64,000 nucleotides of DNA from Sinonovacula constricta (taxonomy: Eukaryota; Mollusca; Bivalvia; Cardiida; Solecurtidae), in contig CM017558.1 of the NCBI GenBank assembly GCA_007844125.1, positions 24,855,231 through 24,919,230 of the forward strand, written 5' to 3'. Positions 24,201-38,242 of this stretch are shown here, in pieces; position 1 is the stretch's first letter, and each line of letters starts with the position of its first letter. A program made the translations under genes and the position numbers. Under the pieces are notes generated by a model, which was given only the letters and a program-made list of their open reading frames with translations, was not told the origin of the DNA and did no database searches.

Positions 24201-27200
24201 GGCGGGGATTTCACACGACAGCCTGATTATTGCCCTAGAACCCGAGTGTGCATCAGTCTTATGCTGCCACGTACCCATGGTGCTGGGTTCGGCCGGTGAC
24301 TCAGTAAAGGCGTTTGCAGCCGGTTCCAAATACATGATTGTGGATGCTGGAGGTAGAGTTCACATCTGTGACACTATGACAATATCAATTGTTTTATACT
24401 GGTTCCATAAACGTATGACCGAAACAGCAAGTAGTAATTTGTCGTATGCCACGTTGTACATTGTACTTTATATTAGTTTGAAATTATAGGATAATATTAA
24501 CCACATAGAGTCTAGGGGCAGCTTCCACTCCAACCCTCCGACTATCTGGCCCTGTCTTAAGTTCTTTTAGATTACAGTTATTGAGAACCTAATATACCTT
24601 TGTACCAATATTCCCGACGCTTGTAGTAAACACGTCACACGGCGTATCAAAAATGAGTCCATGCCTGGAAGGTATAGTTCTCTTGACGAGGTGCACATGT
24701 TTTGCGCAATAATGTTTGGCTGTTTCATTTACTTTGCATACTGCTTTGGAAAAATATGTTTATTCAACAAATTACCTTTAAAACATAAAACAACTTCGAT
24801 TTTTATAATGTTTATTATACACAATAATTTCAAAGTTTCTGTGTTCATAAATTAAGTAAAAAAACAAACACTTTAAAATAAAAAAATAAAAACAAATAAA
24901 TGTAGAGCGGATATTTTGCTTAAACGCGGGGGAATTGCAACAGCCGAAAATAGTTCAGCAGCAGTAGAACCGTGCATATATCGGGAAATACATGTAAGCA
25001 CGGTTCAATCTTTCTATATTTACACAGTGATTTTAGCTGATCTTGTTAGAATTAACATGTATATAGTGATAAGACCAATAAATATTTAAACAAATTGTTA
25101 TTTTTAAGGGCATACAAGTATAAGTCCATTATTTTTCATCCTAAAACTGATCAGTTCAGATAAATGTATTGATAAGATTACATGCTTGCCCATGAAAAGC
25201 AGGAAAAGACATGTATATTCAATACAAGTATAATAAATTCATGCGAAAAATGTGACTAAAATAAGAAATACCAGAGAGAGGACTGGAATTCACTTTGATC
25301 TGTTGATTTAATAAATTTGGTCGCCTTGATAATAAGTGTTATAATAATAAGATCCACGAGGACCTTTATATCTGATGTGAACTGAGAAATTATCACTACA
25401 ATCAGAAATATCCTTTAGTTTCTTGGTTCATTTTTGCTGTGAATAAACATTTAGATTCAGGTCTTATTTGAAGCTGCGCAATACATACGCTTTATACCGG
25501 TACCTACTTTATCATAATGCCCATGCAGCATTAAACTAGTCTTTGCTATTAAATTAAACAACAATATTGGTTCAATGTTGTATAAAAGTAACAGGCACAG
25601 TTTGCTGTTAAAACGAACAAGATTCAAAAATATGAAACGGATTGCATTTAAGGAGATTCAAACTGGGTAGTAACAAATTACATGTGTGAATTTAGAACGC
25701 ACTGTTGTTTTTCTTGGTATTTGGCATGCCTACCCATATTCGGGGCTTATTTCACCGATAGTATAAAGTAATATTCAAGCAATATTAAGCTTAAATGAGC
25801 AAGAAACACACGATGTCAAAAGTCGATAGCATTAAGTTTTAGCAAAACCTGTATGATGTTGTACATAGCAGGAAATTGTGTATGTGTGTCACTACTTCTT
25901 TTGAAGAAAGATCCAATATTAACTGGACAATTTAACCATCCAGAAATATATATAAACCTTTTAGTAGAAAATGGCACATAATTAACAGTTTTATAGACTA
26001 TTTAAAGGTGCACATACAGAAAAGAATTGTTTACTGGAAAATGCCACTTATGTGTCAAGATGTTTGCAGGCATTTAATTGAGCTTTATTAGTCTTCTGAC
26101 TTTGCTTTAAATTGTTGATATGGCAATATAAGTAAACTAACGTTTTGCCAGTACAGATAATCGGGTAAATTGGCGCATTTATGACAGTTTAAAAAACTGT
26201 TGTTCCATTTGGTTAATCATTCCATGAAGGATCCGCCAGATCGTCAGCGTAGAAACAGATGACACAAACTATATATATTTCTATTTTCTGGTAATAGAAT
26301 GCAGTGTTCATGTACGGTTTATTAGAAATATATATTACTCAATGGGCTGTCTACCAAATATTGTCCTACCTTTGCTAATGTAATTCTGCCAAGGTTACGT
26401 GTAGTGTCTTCGAAAACAAAAGCTTTCGATATTAAATGTTTAGTAGCATGGTGTTTGGACAGTAATCTAGTAAACAGCCATTAAAAGAGTCGAAGTGCGA
26501 GGTTAGAGCTCTGTAAAAGGTTTAAGCACCCCCCAGTCGGTCCATATTGCGGACTGACCTTTCCAAGGCGGTAACTGTCGGGTTTGCTCTTTTCCTTAAA
26601 TGACTCATCACAAATTTGTTCTTACTTTTCGCTTGGCTCGCATGTGAAATACCTTTGTTCTGTGCCTTTTTGGAGTTTGGTATATGTTGCAATACTCATA
26701 GGACTTTGTTATATATTCTTATTTTGCAAACGTTGGCATAAACTCAGGGAATATCCAAGAAAAACTGTTAATTTATACTTAGTGTGGCATAAACTGGTAA
26801 ACATGTCGATATTTGATTTGCATCCATTTATATCTTTAAGTGTTAACCCTCTCATAAAATGTTTAGCAAAATTTACTATCGTGTATGAGTATGTTTTACT
26901 TTGTCGCTACAGGTGGTACGGTTGACATAACTGTACACGAGGTTACAGAGTCTGGACAGCTACGTGAGCTGTGTAAAGCCAGCGGCGGGGCCTGGGGAGG
27001 TACCAGGGTGGATGCTGCTTTCGTCGCCTTCCTAGCGGAATTATTCGGTAAATAAAACAGTATCGTACTGATCAAACCATGTCCCTATCGCGTGACCAAC
27101 AATTATTGACTAATAGAAATTTAATTAACGAATATTAATATGTAGAATGAGACATCGTGTTCTTTCAAAAATAATTGTTTCCAATACTATTCCAGGTCAA

Positions 27201-28118
27201 TCAGTAATTGACAAGTTACAAAAAGAAGAGATGGAAGATTACATTGACCTGCTTCGGGATTTTGAAATGAAGAAGAGAACCGTTAGGAGTGATACTTGTC
27301 AACAGGTCACAATTAAATTGCCATCCTCTATACGTAAAATATACAAAAAGGAACATGACAGAGCTGTAGCCGATGCAGTATCTTCTTTAAAATTTCCTGA
27401 TTTATCGATTCAAGGAGACAAACTGAGAATGAAATCAAAAATGTTACGCGATTTCTTCAACGAATCCGTTGCCGGAACGATAACTGCTGTATCTACTCTC
27501 CTCAAAGAACCTGAAGCTGCAGGTGTGACAACCCTTGTCCTGGTGGGGGGACTGTCCGAGTCTTCCATCTACAGGGACGCCGTGAAGCGAGGTTTCGCTC
27601 AGATGACGGTCGTTGTGCCTCAAGATGCCAGTTTAGCTGTGCTCAAGGGGGCCGTTATTTACGGGCATGACCCATTAACGGTCTGTGAACGGGTCGTTAG
27701 ATACACATATGGTTTCAAATCTACTCATAAGTTTTGTGAAAAATGCTCCCACCCAGTAGGCCGCAGGAAAATTGACAAGAATGGAGACATGAGATGTTAT
27801 GACTTATTTGATATGTATGCCAAAATGGGGACCCGGGTGAAAGTTGGAAGAGAAGGAAAGACTTCATCAGGTTATCCTATTACCGATAATCAAGACAGAA
27901 TCACCGAAGAAATATACGCATCATCGACTGAAAACCCCCAATTAATAACAGAAACTGGGTGTTTGAAATTAGGATATTTCACCATCAACATTATTAACAA
28001 AGGCAGAAATCAGAAGTTCCTTTCATCAATGACGTTCGGAGGAACAGAGATCCAGGTGTCCGTGAAAGAGGTATCAACCGGAACCGTTACTAAGGGAACA
28101 GTAAACTTTTTAGGATAG
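21251..28118 (+). CDS. HSPA12-like (atypical Hsp70) protein, gene 1
   Basis: Atypical Hsp70-family ATPase of the HSPA12A/B type, probably cytosolic; bivalves carry many copies, thought to serve stress and immune responses. Coding exons by splice consensus: 21251-21401, 22610-22761, 23156-23374, 24202-24352, 26913-27047, 27196-28118 (stop TAG). Junction phases are 1, 0, 0, 1, 1, and 576 residues are encoded from the first of these exons. ATPase motifs seen: phosphate-1 [15 protein letters not shown] (about residues 11-25), phosphate-2 DAGGGTVDIT across the exon 4/5 junction (about 221-230), and adenosine-site [10 protein letters not shown] (383-392) followed by [18 protein letters not shown]. 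The canonical Hsp70 substrate-binding domain and EEVD tail are absent, as in the family. No internal stops. The start codon is not in the first recognised exon; that exon begins in phase 0 after TTTCGCAG, so an upstream exon is missing. Intron 4 (2560 bp) holds an R1 repeat. Confidence 0.9.
22783..22835 (-). repeat. SINE (type 2) fragment in intron 2 of gene 1
   Basis: The CAGTATTTCAGTTATCTGGA segment and its flank match the distal end of the SINE copies at 18043 and 54811; the tRNA-like head is missing. It begins about 20 bp after the donor site of the exon ending at 22761. Confidence 0.6.
26488..26710 (+). repeat. R1 repeat, copy 4 (in intron 4 of gene 1)
   Basis: One of the two fullest R1 copies. 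It runs from GAAGTGCGAGGTTAGAGCTC through GCACCCCCCAGTCGG and CCAAGGCGGTAACTGTCGGG to TTGCAATACTCATAGGAC, and is closely similar to 30872-31085. Confidence 0.75.
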
Positions 28119-28414
28119 CCAGGTGTCGAACACGCACGTACAGTTGATACTTTAGATTATGACTGTATACCTTTGATTGTTAAACGTGGCTTTTTAATCT
28201 CTCTTCTGATTAAGTTCCTGGCACTTTGTGGCTATATTAACACTGCTTGTTCATTTATATGCATGCTGATTTTAGAATTAGTTTCATATCGTTGCACACA
28301 TGTTTTGTAACTTTAATTCACATAATCATAAACTTGTTTATTAAAGGGTCAGCACATACGTTCGTATTTTATCGTGACCACGTCATGTTGCCCAGGCATG
28401 ATTTAAAGATTTTA

Positions 28415-28420
28415 AATAAA
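28415..28420 (+). terminator. candidate polyadenylation signal of gene 1
   Basis: AATAAA lies 297 bp after the stop codon of gene 1 and is the first perfect match downstream that was noticed. The cleavage site is not known. Confidence 0.35.
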
Positions 28421-29201
28421 GTGCCGAAAGTGGGCTCTTGTCAGGTACCGACGTAAAGAGCTAGAAAGAGTGGTTTTGCGATTTTTGTCCTATAAAAAGG
28501 TCAATATGAATGTTTATGAATTTCACTGCCTGTCATTAACCCTAGATTCACCTTATTGTTATAAAGCAATGGACCCATATTTGCGCCTAAAATGGGGAAT
28601 TAAACTTAATGTTTTGTTTTTAAGGGTATGAGTCTTTAGCTGATTTCTTTCGTTTGTAGAGTAGGAAAAGGCGGGTTGGAAGGGGCCTGCCTATGACCCT
28701 GTCCTTTTTATATTACAAGCGACGGGTAGTTTTTCCAGAGGAGGGGTCCTATGCCTTTTTCCCTAACATGGTCTGAACGCCCGAGACCCTACCGCCCCTT
28801 TACCATTAACCTTATTATACATATCGAATATGTAAGGAGAAGGTCCTCGGCTTATGACAGGAAATAGAGCAAAACGTTCATGCGCTAAAAGGGAAAGATA
28901 TATACAAATAGGTACAATATTTACGGTTTACGTTTTACTCTATGCTGGCAAACAATGCATGGGTTAGCACAACACAGATAATGTATCTACATTCAGTGGG
29001 GATTTATCTTTTAATATTTTTCTACTGATTAGGTTAGTGCAAAACAGGGTTGACTTGTAGAGCGGGGCTTGTGTCTTTTGTTTATTCATTACAATATCTC
29101 CCTACGTTCTACAGGAATCAGTCGGCGCCAATGGTCATATCAAGTTGTCTAATACAACTATTATCTACCGACTATGATATCTAATTTAACTGCGGGTTTT
29201 T

Positions 29202-29400
29202 ACTTGAGGCGTCTCCATGTCATTTATGGTAGATAGCGCATTATGGTCTACTGCTGTTCGATGTTAACATCTTTATAAAACAAAGCGGTTTTACGCATGT
29301 TTCTGTCACATGTGACAACTTGAGGCATCTCCATGTCATTTATTGTAGATAGCGCATTATGGCCTACTGCTGTTCGCTGTCAACATCTATATAAAACAAA
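29202..29400 (+). repeat. direct duplication, about 83 bp at 116-bp spacing
   Basis: 29202-29284 and 29318-29400 share ACTTGAGGC(G/A)TCTCCATGTC, then GTAGATAGCGCATTATGG and CTACTGCTGTTCG, with a few mismatches. A weaker third piece (GCGCATTA) follows at about 29430. Confidence 0.85.
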
Positions 29401-29924
29401 CTTGACCAGTATTAATGCCCTTTACGGTATATTGCGCATTAGATAACCCTGTGATTTTTGCTTTTATTATTTAACATGCCACTGTTAATATAGATAATTC
29501 TGTAATATATTATAATATTTCTTTAGATCTCATAATTACTTCAGAATCGTTTCACAACAGTACATTTTGCTTGTAGGTCTGGATTGTTTGCTAAAATGTG
29601 CTAATTTCCATAGTGTTATTTAAAGGTACATTTTAATTTGACCTATGAAGTAACTAATTTTTAATGTAATATGACATCATTTCCTTCTTACTCAGTGTCA
29701 TCGCTTGGGTTGTTTTACTTAAAACTATAATTTTTAGCAGCTTTATGGTTCCGAGCCTTTAATCGTGTGTTTATATTGAACATTTATTAATAGTTCATTA
29801 ATTATAGTGTTATACTGTTTCTAATAATAGTTTCAGATTTCAACATCCGATTCAGGTGTTAACTGTTAGTTGCCTCCCTTTGATGGGATAGTTTTACTTA
29901 AACCGTTTGTCTCTGAAAAGACCT

Positions 29925-30070
29925 TCATGAAGTTAGAGGTTTTAAGTGCTCTGCATTCCAGGTTTAAGCATCCTAGTCGGTCCTTCTGTCAACTGAACGT
30001 TCAAACACTTCAAACTGTTGGGTTTTCTCTACGTGTATAATGTCTTAGTGCTTTAGTCACGTTTACCTGT
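29925..30070 (+). repeat. R1 repeat, copy 5 (diverged)
   Basis: Carries the TAAGCATCCTAGTCGGTC, GAACGTTC and ACTGTTGGGTTTTCTC blocks in R1 order, with many differences from the 26488 copy. Confidence 0.55.
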
Positions 30071-30871
30071 AATTAAACACTTGTTATACAGTTATTGATA
30101 TTTCTCACTTTATATCTTTTAACTAGGGATGCCAATAGGTTCTAAAACCATTACTTGGGTACTCGAAACTTTTTATTCTACCACTATCATTTTTACACCT
30201 ATAAGGAAAGAAGCATTTCGCCGTGATAAAATAAAGACATTGCATTTTAATTGTGCTAATTTGTCGACATAACACTAGAGTCGGAAGCTGTAGAAAATGT
30301 AAAAGAAATGGACACTCGCATGTCACAATTTTAACCATGTAACCCATTAAAAGGAAGAGCAGCCGATCAGGGAAAACATGCATAGGAAGTAAAAACCGAT
30401 AACAAATAATATTATTTTAAATCAGTTGTCTTGGAAAGATGCATTACTTAATAAAGATATTGTGTCTAATATTGAATGTATATCTTGACCATTTATTTCA
30501 AATCATTTTATTATTTAAAGGATTACAAACAGAGCTTTATTTAACAGTTTTCTAAACTACTAGAAGTAAATTTACTGGCATATTTTGAACCAAGAACGAT
30601 CGTCCGGCAGAAACAAAGAGTGCTGGTGCTATAAGGTTCATTCCAGTCTGGAAGATCTGTAAAGTTTGTAAAGACTGAAAATATATAGTGGTGATTCGTG
30701 GGTTTTCATATGTCAAAGAATATTAGAAATCCGTTTAAATTCTATAAAGCACATCTTAGTATCATTACAATGTTTAACACGGGTTCCATTTAAGTCGATA
30801 TCCGTACGTAAACTTTATTGACATTCTGTAAAAAAAAAAAAAAGAACAAAAAATGTATGCGTTGATTAACC

Positions 30872-31085
30872 CGTCAGGAAGTGCGAGTATGAGCTCTGTA
30901 AGCACCCCAGTCCGTCCATATTGCCGACCGTTCCAAGGCGGTAACTGTCGGGTTTGCCCTTTTAGTTAAATGGCTTATCACAGAGTTGTTCTTACTTTTA
31001 CATTTAGCTTGTATGTGAATACCTTTGTCCTGTGCCTTTTCAAGTTTTTGTATATGTTGCAATGCTCATAGGACTTTATCATATA
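30872..31085 (+). repeat. R1 repeat, copy 6
   Basis: Contains GTAAGCACCCCAGTCCGTCC, GACCGTTCCAAGGCGGTAAC and the TTGCAATGCTCATAGGACTT end. Near identity to 26488-26710 over the 3' half suggests these two are the youngest copies here. Confidence 0.75.
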
Positions 31086-34000
31086 TATTCTTATTAAAAT
31101 GAAGAATGAATAAAGAGAAAGTCAGTTTGTAGAAACACCCTAGCACTTTGTAATCTTGGCCACAGATAAGTACCACATGTCTATGCAAACGCATTTTCCC
31201 AACTCTACTTCCTTATCTTTATTGTATCTTTTTTGTTTTATATTAAATAGTTTTACACTTAGATATTTTCATATAAAACCATATTTTAGAAAGTTTAAAA
31301 GACGGTATATGGCTGAATGGTCAATTCTGATTATATACATGTACGGTATTAGAAAAGAAAGACGGTACTCATTGCATACCAAAGACTTTACTTACCCTGT
31401 GTATAATAATAATACACATATCAACCATCATATTGTCTTTGTTGATGTATTTTATCCTTTTATTTTTTAAAGCGACGGTTCGTGACCATAACAAATCACT
31501 TGCACAGTGCTGATAAAGACTGTGTTGTTGGGATTAAAATTGGTTAAAATAGTTGAAAAAGTGTTGCAATGCTTTAATTTCACAACCTAAAGACAGCATA
31601 CTCTATTGTGACAAGATTTAAAATTTAGCTCCATTATCACGTTATGCATTGTGTTTCAACAAAGTTTTTCTGTTTGGAAGAAAGGTATAAGTTAACACTC
31701 TCGCCAAGTCAATTTAAAATAATTAGAAACTATAGATGCACACATAATTATGCAATATACAGGAGTGATGGTATGAAAGAAAATAAAAGAAAATGTAAAA
31801 GCACATCCTTTGATGTTAATGTACTTTTGACAATTTGTACAATGTATACAGGTGACAAAGCTAAAAGAATGAAGAACTGCAGATGCAAATAGCGTTGTTG
31901 TTTTTAAAGAATGGAACACTCATTGTTCATCATATTATAAACCATTTCCTTTCTTTGTTTCAGATTCTCCTATGACATTTCATTAAGCTTGTAGGTCTTA
32001 TATATTTAAATCAGATATTGAATATAATACCGTAACCTTGTGATTTCAAAATACTGCCAGTTTGACAATGATTTTAAAGATTATCAACAAATCAAGGAAA
32101 AAGTCACTAATGTTGTTGTTTTTAATTAATTATTGGCATAAATTATTTTTATACAATTTAGAACATTAAATTTCATTTAAATAATTTTTCCATTAATTAT
32201 TTTTATGTAATTTTGAGCATTAAATTGCTGTCTAATAAATTAAGTGAAACAGGAAAAAAAATCATTTGAAACAATGTAAAAAGTAAAACAAGAACTACGT
32301 GTTACAGAAGTTTTACAGCCTTGTTGCTTTGAGAGTTCTTTTGGAAAGATCTGACAAGAATAATTTTAAGAATATCATGAATATCCTAATGATCCCTTTA
32401 AATATCCTCGGCAATGTCGAAATGAGCTACGAAAATTAGTCAATTATGATTTTTGTGCATCAAGCCAGATTTGATCTCCCGACACTTCATCCAAGCATTT
32501 GGTAAATTATGTATATGATAAGTATGTAATGTTTTCATTAGATTTGCTATTGCCTTGCATTGTGTCTAGGTGAACCTGATAGCCATGAATGGAGCATGTT
32601 GCACGTGTGGTGCCTTCGGATAAATTATGACCAGTTCCATTCCTGAAATATTAAAAAGTATTTTTAAAACTTCATGATGGATGTGAATAAACTTCATAAT
32701 AAATGTGAATAGTCTCAATTTCTTATCCATTTAAATGGAGCACAATGAAGAGTGGTCATTTTAGACAAGAGTGTATGTTACTATTTTTTTAGTGTTCCCT
32801 CCCTGAAAGAAATGGGTATAAAGGGTGTATTTAATGGTTTGGTTCAAGTTCTGTTCCTAAAACAAATAAAAGAAAATTGTTAACTGAAAGAATTACATGA
32901 AATACTGTTTATTGACACCTACATGTGATAAACAATTCATAGTATGTCTTCATCCCGGTAATCTACTCTGTCATTGAAAAACTATTTTAAGCTGAACCTC
33001 CCAGCTTGCTAATTATATTTAGAAAGAATTATCATTCAAATCAATTGTTTCACACTTTGCACTATTTAAATTAAGGTAGTGTTTAAAATCTAAGATATGA
33101 GTTTATGCAAAGAGCATGGCCAAATTCGCCAAACAGAAGACAAAATTGTTACATGCACTTTCGGATATCACCATTTATACCTTGTAACATTACTTTATCA
33201 TTTGAGATGGTCATTTGGCAACCATTTCCATCATTAGCCCCTTTCCCAGCTCCTTTGTAAGTTGGTTGACAAATTTCTCATAATATAACAAAAAAACAAT
33301 TAACTGACCTATAAGTTGTATACACGCTTTCCTATTAGGCTTAAGACACATATTTGAGTGGTAGTTATGTCGAAAGGAGTTAACAAAGCAAATTCTAACA
33401 ATCAAGTTAGGTCTTCCACAAAATTAACAAAACTGGAAAGGGTCAGGCTAATCATAATTGTTTTAAATATATCAAAATAGGTGCAAACTATTAATTAGAT
33501 TTGCCCAAGTTTTACAGTAGAGGGTTTTAGTATATTATACATGTAAGTGCACTTTTGTGCGAACACGCCCTTACATGTTCAGCATATAATTTGACGACTT
33601 TTTAATCCATTGCATTGTTAAAAAACATTTCACTTGCTGAAACAAGATATCATTAAAACAGGATTAATTGGGACTTTCTTCTGCATCTTCCTTATTTGAC
33701 GACTAAACCGTCTCTGGCATTTTAAGAAAAATATTTCACTTGCTGCAATAAGAAATAATTGAAGCAGTATTCATTTACTTACATCTACATCTTCTTGTCA
33801 TTTGCTTCTTGAACTGTTAAAGATTGTTGACCTCAATACCCTCCAACATCTGGGCTTTTCAGAGTCTTGCTCCGTATGCTATCGCAGCTTTCAGTCTCCA
33901 TTAAATCTTATTACAAAAATAAAGAGAACAAATGTAATACAGTAATTCTCATTTGCATATGTGGTAATTTTAAATAATCAGTACTCATGTGACAGAAATA

Positions 34001-34899
34001 CTTTTGTTTGAATGTGACGTGTATATGCAAAGTACTTTATTTTATTACCAATATAAATGGATAAAATTGTAAACAGATAAAACATTGTTTTCTGTATACA
34101 TTAGGAGACAAAACATGCTACATGTGTTTTGACATTCTATAGAATGTTACAATTATCAAGAAGTGATGATGATTTTATTACACCGTGATTTTATGGCATT
34201 CTTAGTCAAGATTTTTTAGTATCTAAGCTAACATTTTTCTCCAATACCTAAATGACTATTTTAAAATCAAAATACACCTCAGAACAATTAAAAATTATAA
34301 GAGAAATATAAAATGACCTACCATCTCTGTCTCTGACCTTTTACTTTGTACACTATATCCACTGACTGATATTACCGTTCTGTCTGAATATGCCTTACTC
34401 ACTGACAACATCTAGGGGTAATAAGCAAAAATTTTCTAGTAACAACATCTCACATGTTCAATGGCGGAACATAGGTAAAAATATTTAAAAAACAATAACC
34501 AAGCGGATAGAACAATTGTACACAATGGAGCAATAACGGTGTTGCCTTAAATAACATTTCTACATAATCAGTATAGTGTTTGGTGACAAAGGCAGGAAAT
34601 TTTGGCCAAATAAATATTTAGAGATTATTAGACAAATATAAATATTTTAAATAAAACAATAAAACAACCGATTTCAGAATACCTTTAATCATGTAAAGTG
34701 AACTGATACCCATTTAAGTTCTTTGAAAAAAAAGAGTATCTTTAAACATGCCTTAGATGTAAATAACAAGAATATTTGCATTATTAGATCTATAAGCAAC
34801 CAAAGCAACCCGGCTATTTATCTGCAAGTTCTTATTTACTAGATCTTTCCTTGTCTGTACTTTTAGAGCTGTGAGACACAGAAAATCATAAAGAATAAA

Positions 34900-37000
34900 C
34901 GTTTCCACGTTGAAGTTGACGCTTATGTCATTTCTGGAAATAGACAGGTACTTTGGTCACCTGATGTGTTGCTCTCGCTCGGACAGAGCTATTTATAAAC
35001 TGGGGTTTTACGGATTCGGCTTGGATGCTCTTCATCATAGTGCGATTATATTTTCAAAGTCGATATGTTTTACGAATATAGGTCTTTCAAAATCATATAT
35101 AATCACTGTTTCAATGTATAAGAAGGATTTGTAAACTCTAAAGAAGATAACATCAATATCGGAAAGAGAAGCTTTAAGTGATTGTAAAATGTCCACCCTA
35201 ATGGCAGGTCCCGTGCCTTTCAGGAGACAGTTACATCTGATATCGCATACCAAAATATTATTGAACGGCAGCATAACGATATTTAAACGTATACGCAACG
35301 TCAAACACATGCTATTATTCGTGAAGTGGTGGCGAGAATATGACACCGTACTTTTTTCTTATCAGCGATTTTTTTATATTGCGCACGAGCGAATTGTAAA
35401 TTAAGTTCATTCGGATCACCTCGGCTATTTTACTTCAGAAATAGGCCCCAGAGGTAATATGGAGGAAAGGTAGCCCGGCAAGATGGCAGCCAACTATTCA
35501 AAGACCTTGATACACAGTCTGTAGGCTCAATATGTTGCTAAATGGGACTCTTACAACAAAATATTGAAAAGAACCGATGGTGGGTGTGTGTGTGTGCGTG
35601 TGTGTGAGAGAGAGAAAGAAAGACACAGCGAGAGAGAGAAGAGAAAAAAACGATTCTCATTAAGTTGTTTTATTTATTCGATAAGATATGTTTGCAACAA
35701 TCACAAACTATGTGAAATAATGCAACACGTCTATCTTTTGTTATATGAGAGAGAAAGTGGCATTATAAACGCAGTCTGTATAATATAAATTAAGACTGTA
35801 CACGTGTGTACATGTATTTAAAACGTATACGCAAATTCTACTTTTAGACTCCGCACGGACCTTACAGCACCGATTCGCATATTGTAGTCCTTGTTTGAGC
35901 TTAAAACTTGGCATTAACTATACAGTCTAAACGTGGACATCCTAAGCATTGTTCAAAATAAGCCATTTTGATTATTTGGTTGTTTATAAGTAGCAACCCA
36001 TCTTTCTTCAAATGTGCAGGAGCTACTTAACGATGTAGGAAGACCGAAGCACAACCGAGAATCCAGTTGAATCAATATTATTACCTTCGAGGTTCTTTTC
36101 TGAACGTGTACGACAAGGGCCAAAGATGATGCAAGTGAAATAAGTCAACTTGTTTTTTAACCTTAATCACACCTGCTTTACATTAAAATTGCTACGTTAA
36201 ACCGGTCTTGAAATTTCGATACTCTTTAGTCACTCACGCTTTCCTCAATGACCATAACCGTTTATTGAAAAGGGTATTGTATACTTTTATACTATTTTAT
36301 TGATTTTTGTGTGCATTTAAGACAACATATTTACTTATAAATTCACTTATATCCGAAAAATAAATTTCTACGCGACTTGTGCTAAAGTTTGAGTTGAACT
36401 GAATATTAATGATGTGTTATACATGTACGTGTAACCCTCTGAGAACAATTGAAAACAAACATAAATGTAACTTGCTTGATTACCATATGACGTTTAATCC
36501 ATTTAGCCGTTTAAGATATCCTTTAAATGGCAAAACTATTCACCACACACATGCAACTGTTTGACTGTTATTGATTATCCACAGTGATCTCCACTTAATG
36601 CTAATAAGACTCCTGCCACGACAACTTATGTATAAATCAACTAAACCAAAATTGCACTAATCTTTTACATTTGTTGGTATGTTTGTAATAAAAACGGTAC
36701 TATCTATGTGTTAGTGACCAAACATTACTCTGAATATTCCAAAAGCGAGTGTTATAAATACAAATAAAACACTATAGTTACATGACTTATGCCTACGTTT
36801 GACAGTGGTAGCTGGAATGATACCAAACAAATTCAAATATAACAAAATTTTAATAAAACAATATATTTTTTAAAAATCTGGAAAAGTCAGGTATTCATTA
36901 TTAGCTAAATTTCATTTTGGTCATGCTTACTCTTTTCGAGATTATTTTCAACTTATTTTTTGGGAAATCTCAATTTAAAACTTTTGCTTTTCATATATCT
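34900..37000 (+). repeat. diverged duplicated segment, left copy
   Basis: Several blocks match 54040-54760 in the same order: 35317-35366 with 54229-54278 (GTGAAGTGGTGGCGAGAATA, about 90% identical over 50 bp), about 36677-36750 with 54410-54490, 36798-36880 with 54520-54600 (AGTGGTAGCTGGAAT), and 36915-36985 with 54640-54720. No gene was recognised. The strongest block is open in both copies (K-W-W-R-E-Y), but coding status is unproven. Confidence 0.6.
35580..35655 (+). repeat. GT / GA microsatellite
   Basis: A GTGTGTGT run passes into GAGAGAGA/GAAAGAAAG. The associated short open frame is low complexity. Confidence 0.85.
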
Positions 37001-37136
37001 TCTTATCAAGGATCCCATGAGTTCTTAATATCTGAGAAAACCGAAATGGGACGCATTAAAATCTGGCCATATCAAAGTCACAAACATTTAGACCTCAAAA
37101 TCTGTAAAAGATCAAATAAACTTATTCAATACATGT

Positions 37137-37161
37137 CGCTGATTCTCAGTAATAGGGAGCA
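37137..37161 (+). repeat. left terminal inverted repeat of DNA transposon
   Basis: Begins CGCTGATTCTCAGTAATAGG. It matches the complement of 53569-53593 with one mismatch (GAGCA versus GAACA). Similarity continues a few bases inward with an indel. Preceded by ATGT. Confidence 0.85.
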
Positions 37162-37333
37162 TTTGTAAATTGCGCATGTCGCACAAGCTTACTGACTCAA
37201 ATTCTCAATGAAACCATTTTTTTTTTTAAATTATATGAAACATTGGTATTTGACTCTCTACAAATTACCAGAAAAGATCAACAATTGCGTACATTCTAAA
37301 AATTTTATTAACCATCAAGGCGTGCAAAAGATG

Positions 37334-38227
37334 CCTACGTTACCTGTCGCAAACAAGAGTTAGCATATATTATGATACAAATCTAGGATATAGGTATTAT
37401 AAAAAACGTGTAATTGAGAACATTCGGTAGTATATACACAATACACGAATTTCATAGTAAATTTTCTTCAAACCTTGCAAAAACGATAAAATAAACAGCA
37501 TTAGAACTTTGTCGTCAAAATTAGGAATACTTACGTTGTATTCTATTTTTCTTCGAACAAAATAATAATTTTTTTTAAGTCTATAGCTCTTAATTTACTA
37601 ACATTGAATTGTCTCGTATCTAAACTTCACAAGAAATGACTCCATTGATAGGCTGAGTAAGAGTTTGTCGCAAAGTAGCCTGTCTATGTTCTGATATTAA
37701 GAGTCAACAAAATAATGAATGCCTACGTTACATGATCTATGCAAAGTATAGTAAGGGTACATCGTTTTTCCTGCTTATCTTTATAAAGTTTTTGACACAG
37801 TTTCACATTTTGTGTACATTGCTAGGGGTACATTGCTAGTATTTCGAATGTTAGAACCTCAAGAGTACCGAGAAATACCTACGTGATTCACTCCTACGTT
37901 ACCAGTGGTACGATTTGACAAGGGTACGAATGAACCCAAGCTGATTCGTCATCAAAACGAGTGACGTCACAAGCAGCGTGCCCAACTGAAGTCTGCCATT
38001 TTGAAAAAAAAAATGCTAAAAACACGAGGTATCTCACGATTGAAATAATGCGTTTCGGACCGATGTAATAAATCTAAGTTAAGTCTGTTCGTAACCTTAC
38101 TTTACAGTGGTTTCTGTTGATGTATTTACATTACATATATTGTTTATTTGCCTTATAGTGGAATAATTAAAACAAATAACTAAATGAGAGTCTCAGCAAG
38201 ACTCAAACTGGACGATATTTACGTTAC
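37334..38227 (+). repeat. subterminal motif cluster, left arm
   Basis: Exact CCTACGTTAC lies at 37334-37343, 37722-37731 and 37893-37902. Variants lie at 37530 (CTTACGTTGT), 37878 (CCTACGTGAT) and 38218 (TTTACGTTAC). Clustered subterminal words of this kind usually bind the transposase. Confidence 0.7.
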
Positions 38228-38242
38228 TTACCAATAACGTAG

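Larger units (their letters stand above)
28119..34899. other. gene-free AT-rich DNA downstream of gene 1
   Basis: No coding region was recognised. Besides the repeats listed separately, imperfect direct repeats of about 75 bp (32120-32240) and 115 bp (33615-33790) are visible. The first 300 bp are probably the 3' UTR of gene 1. Confidence 0.55.
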
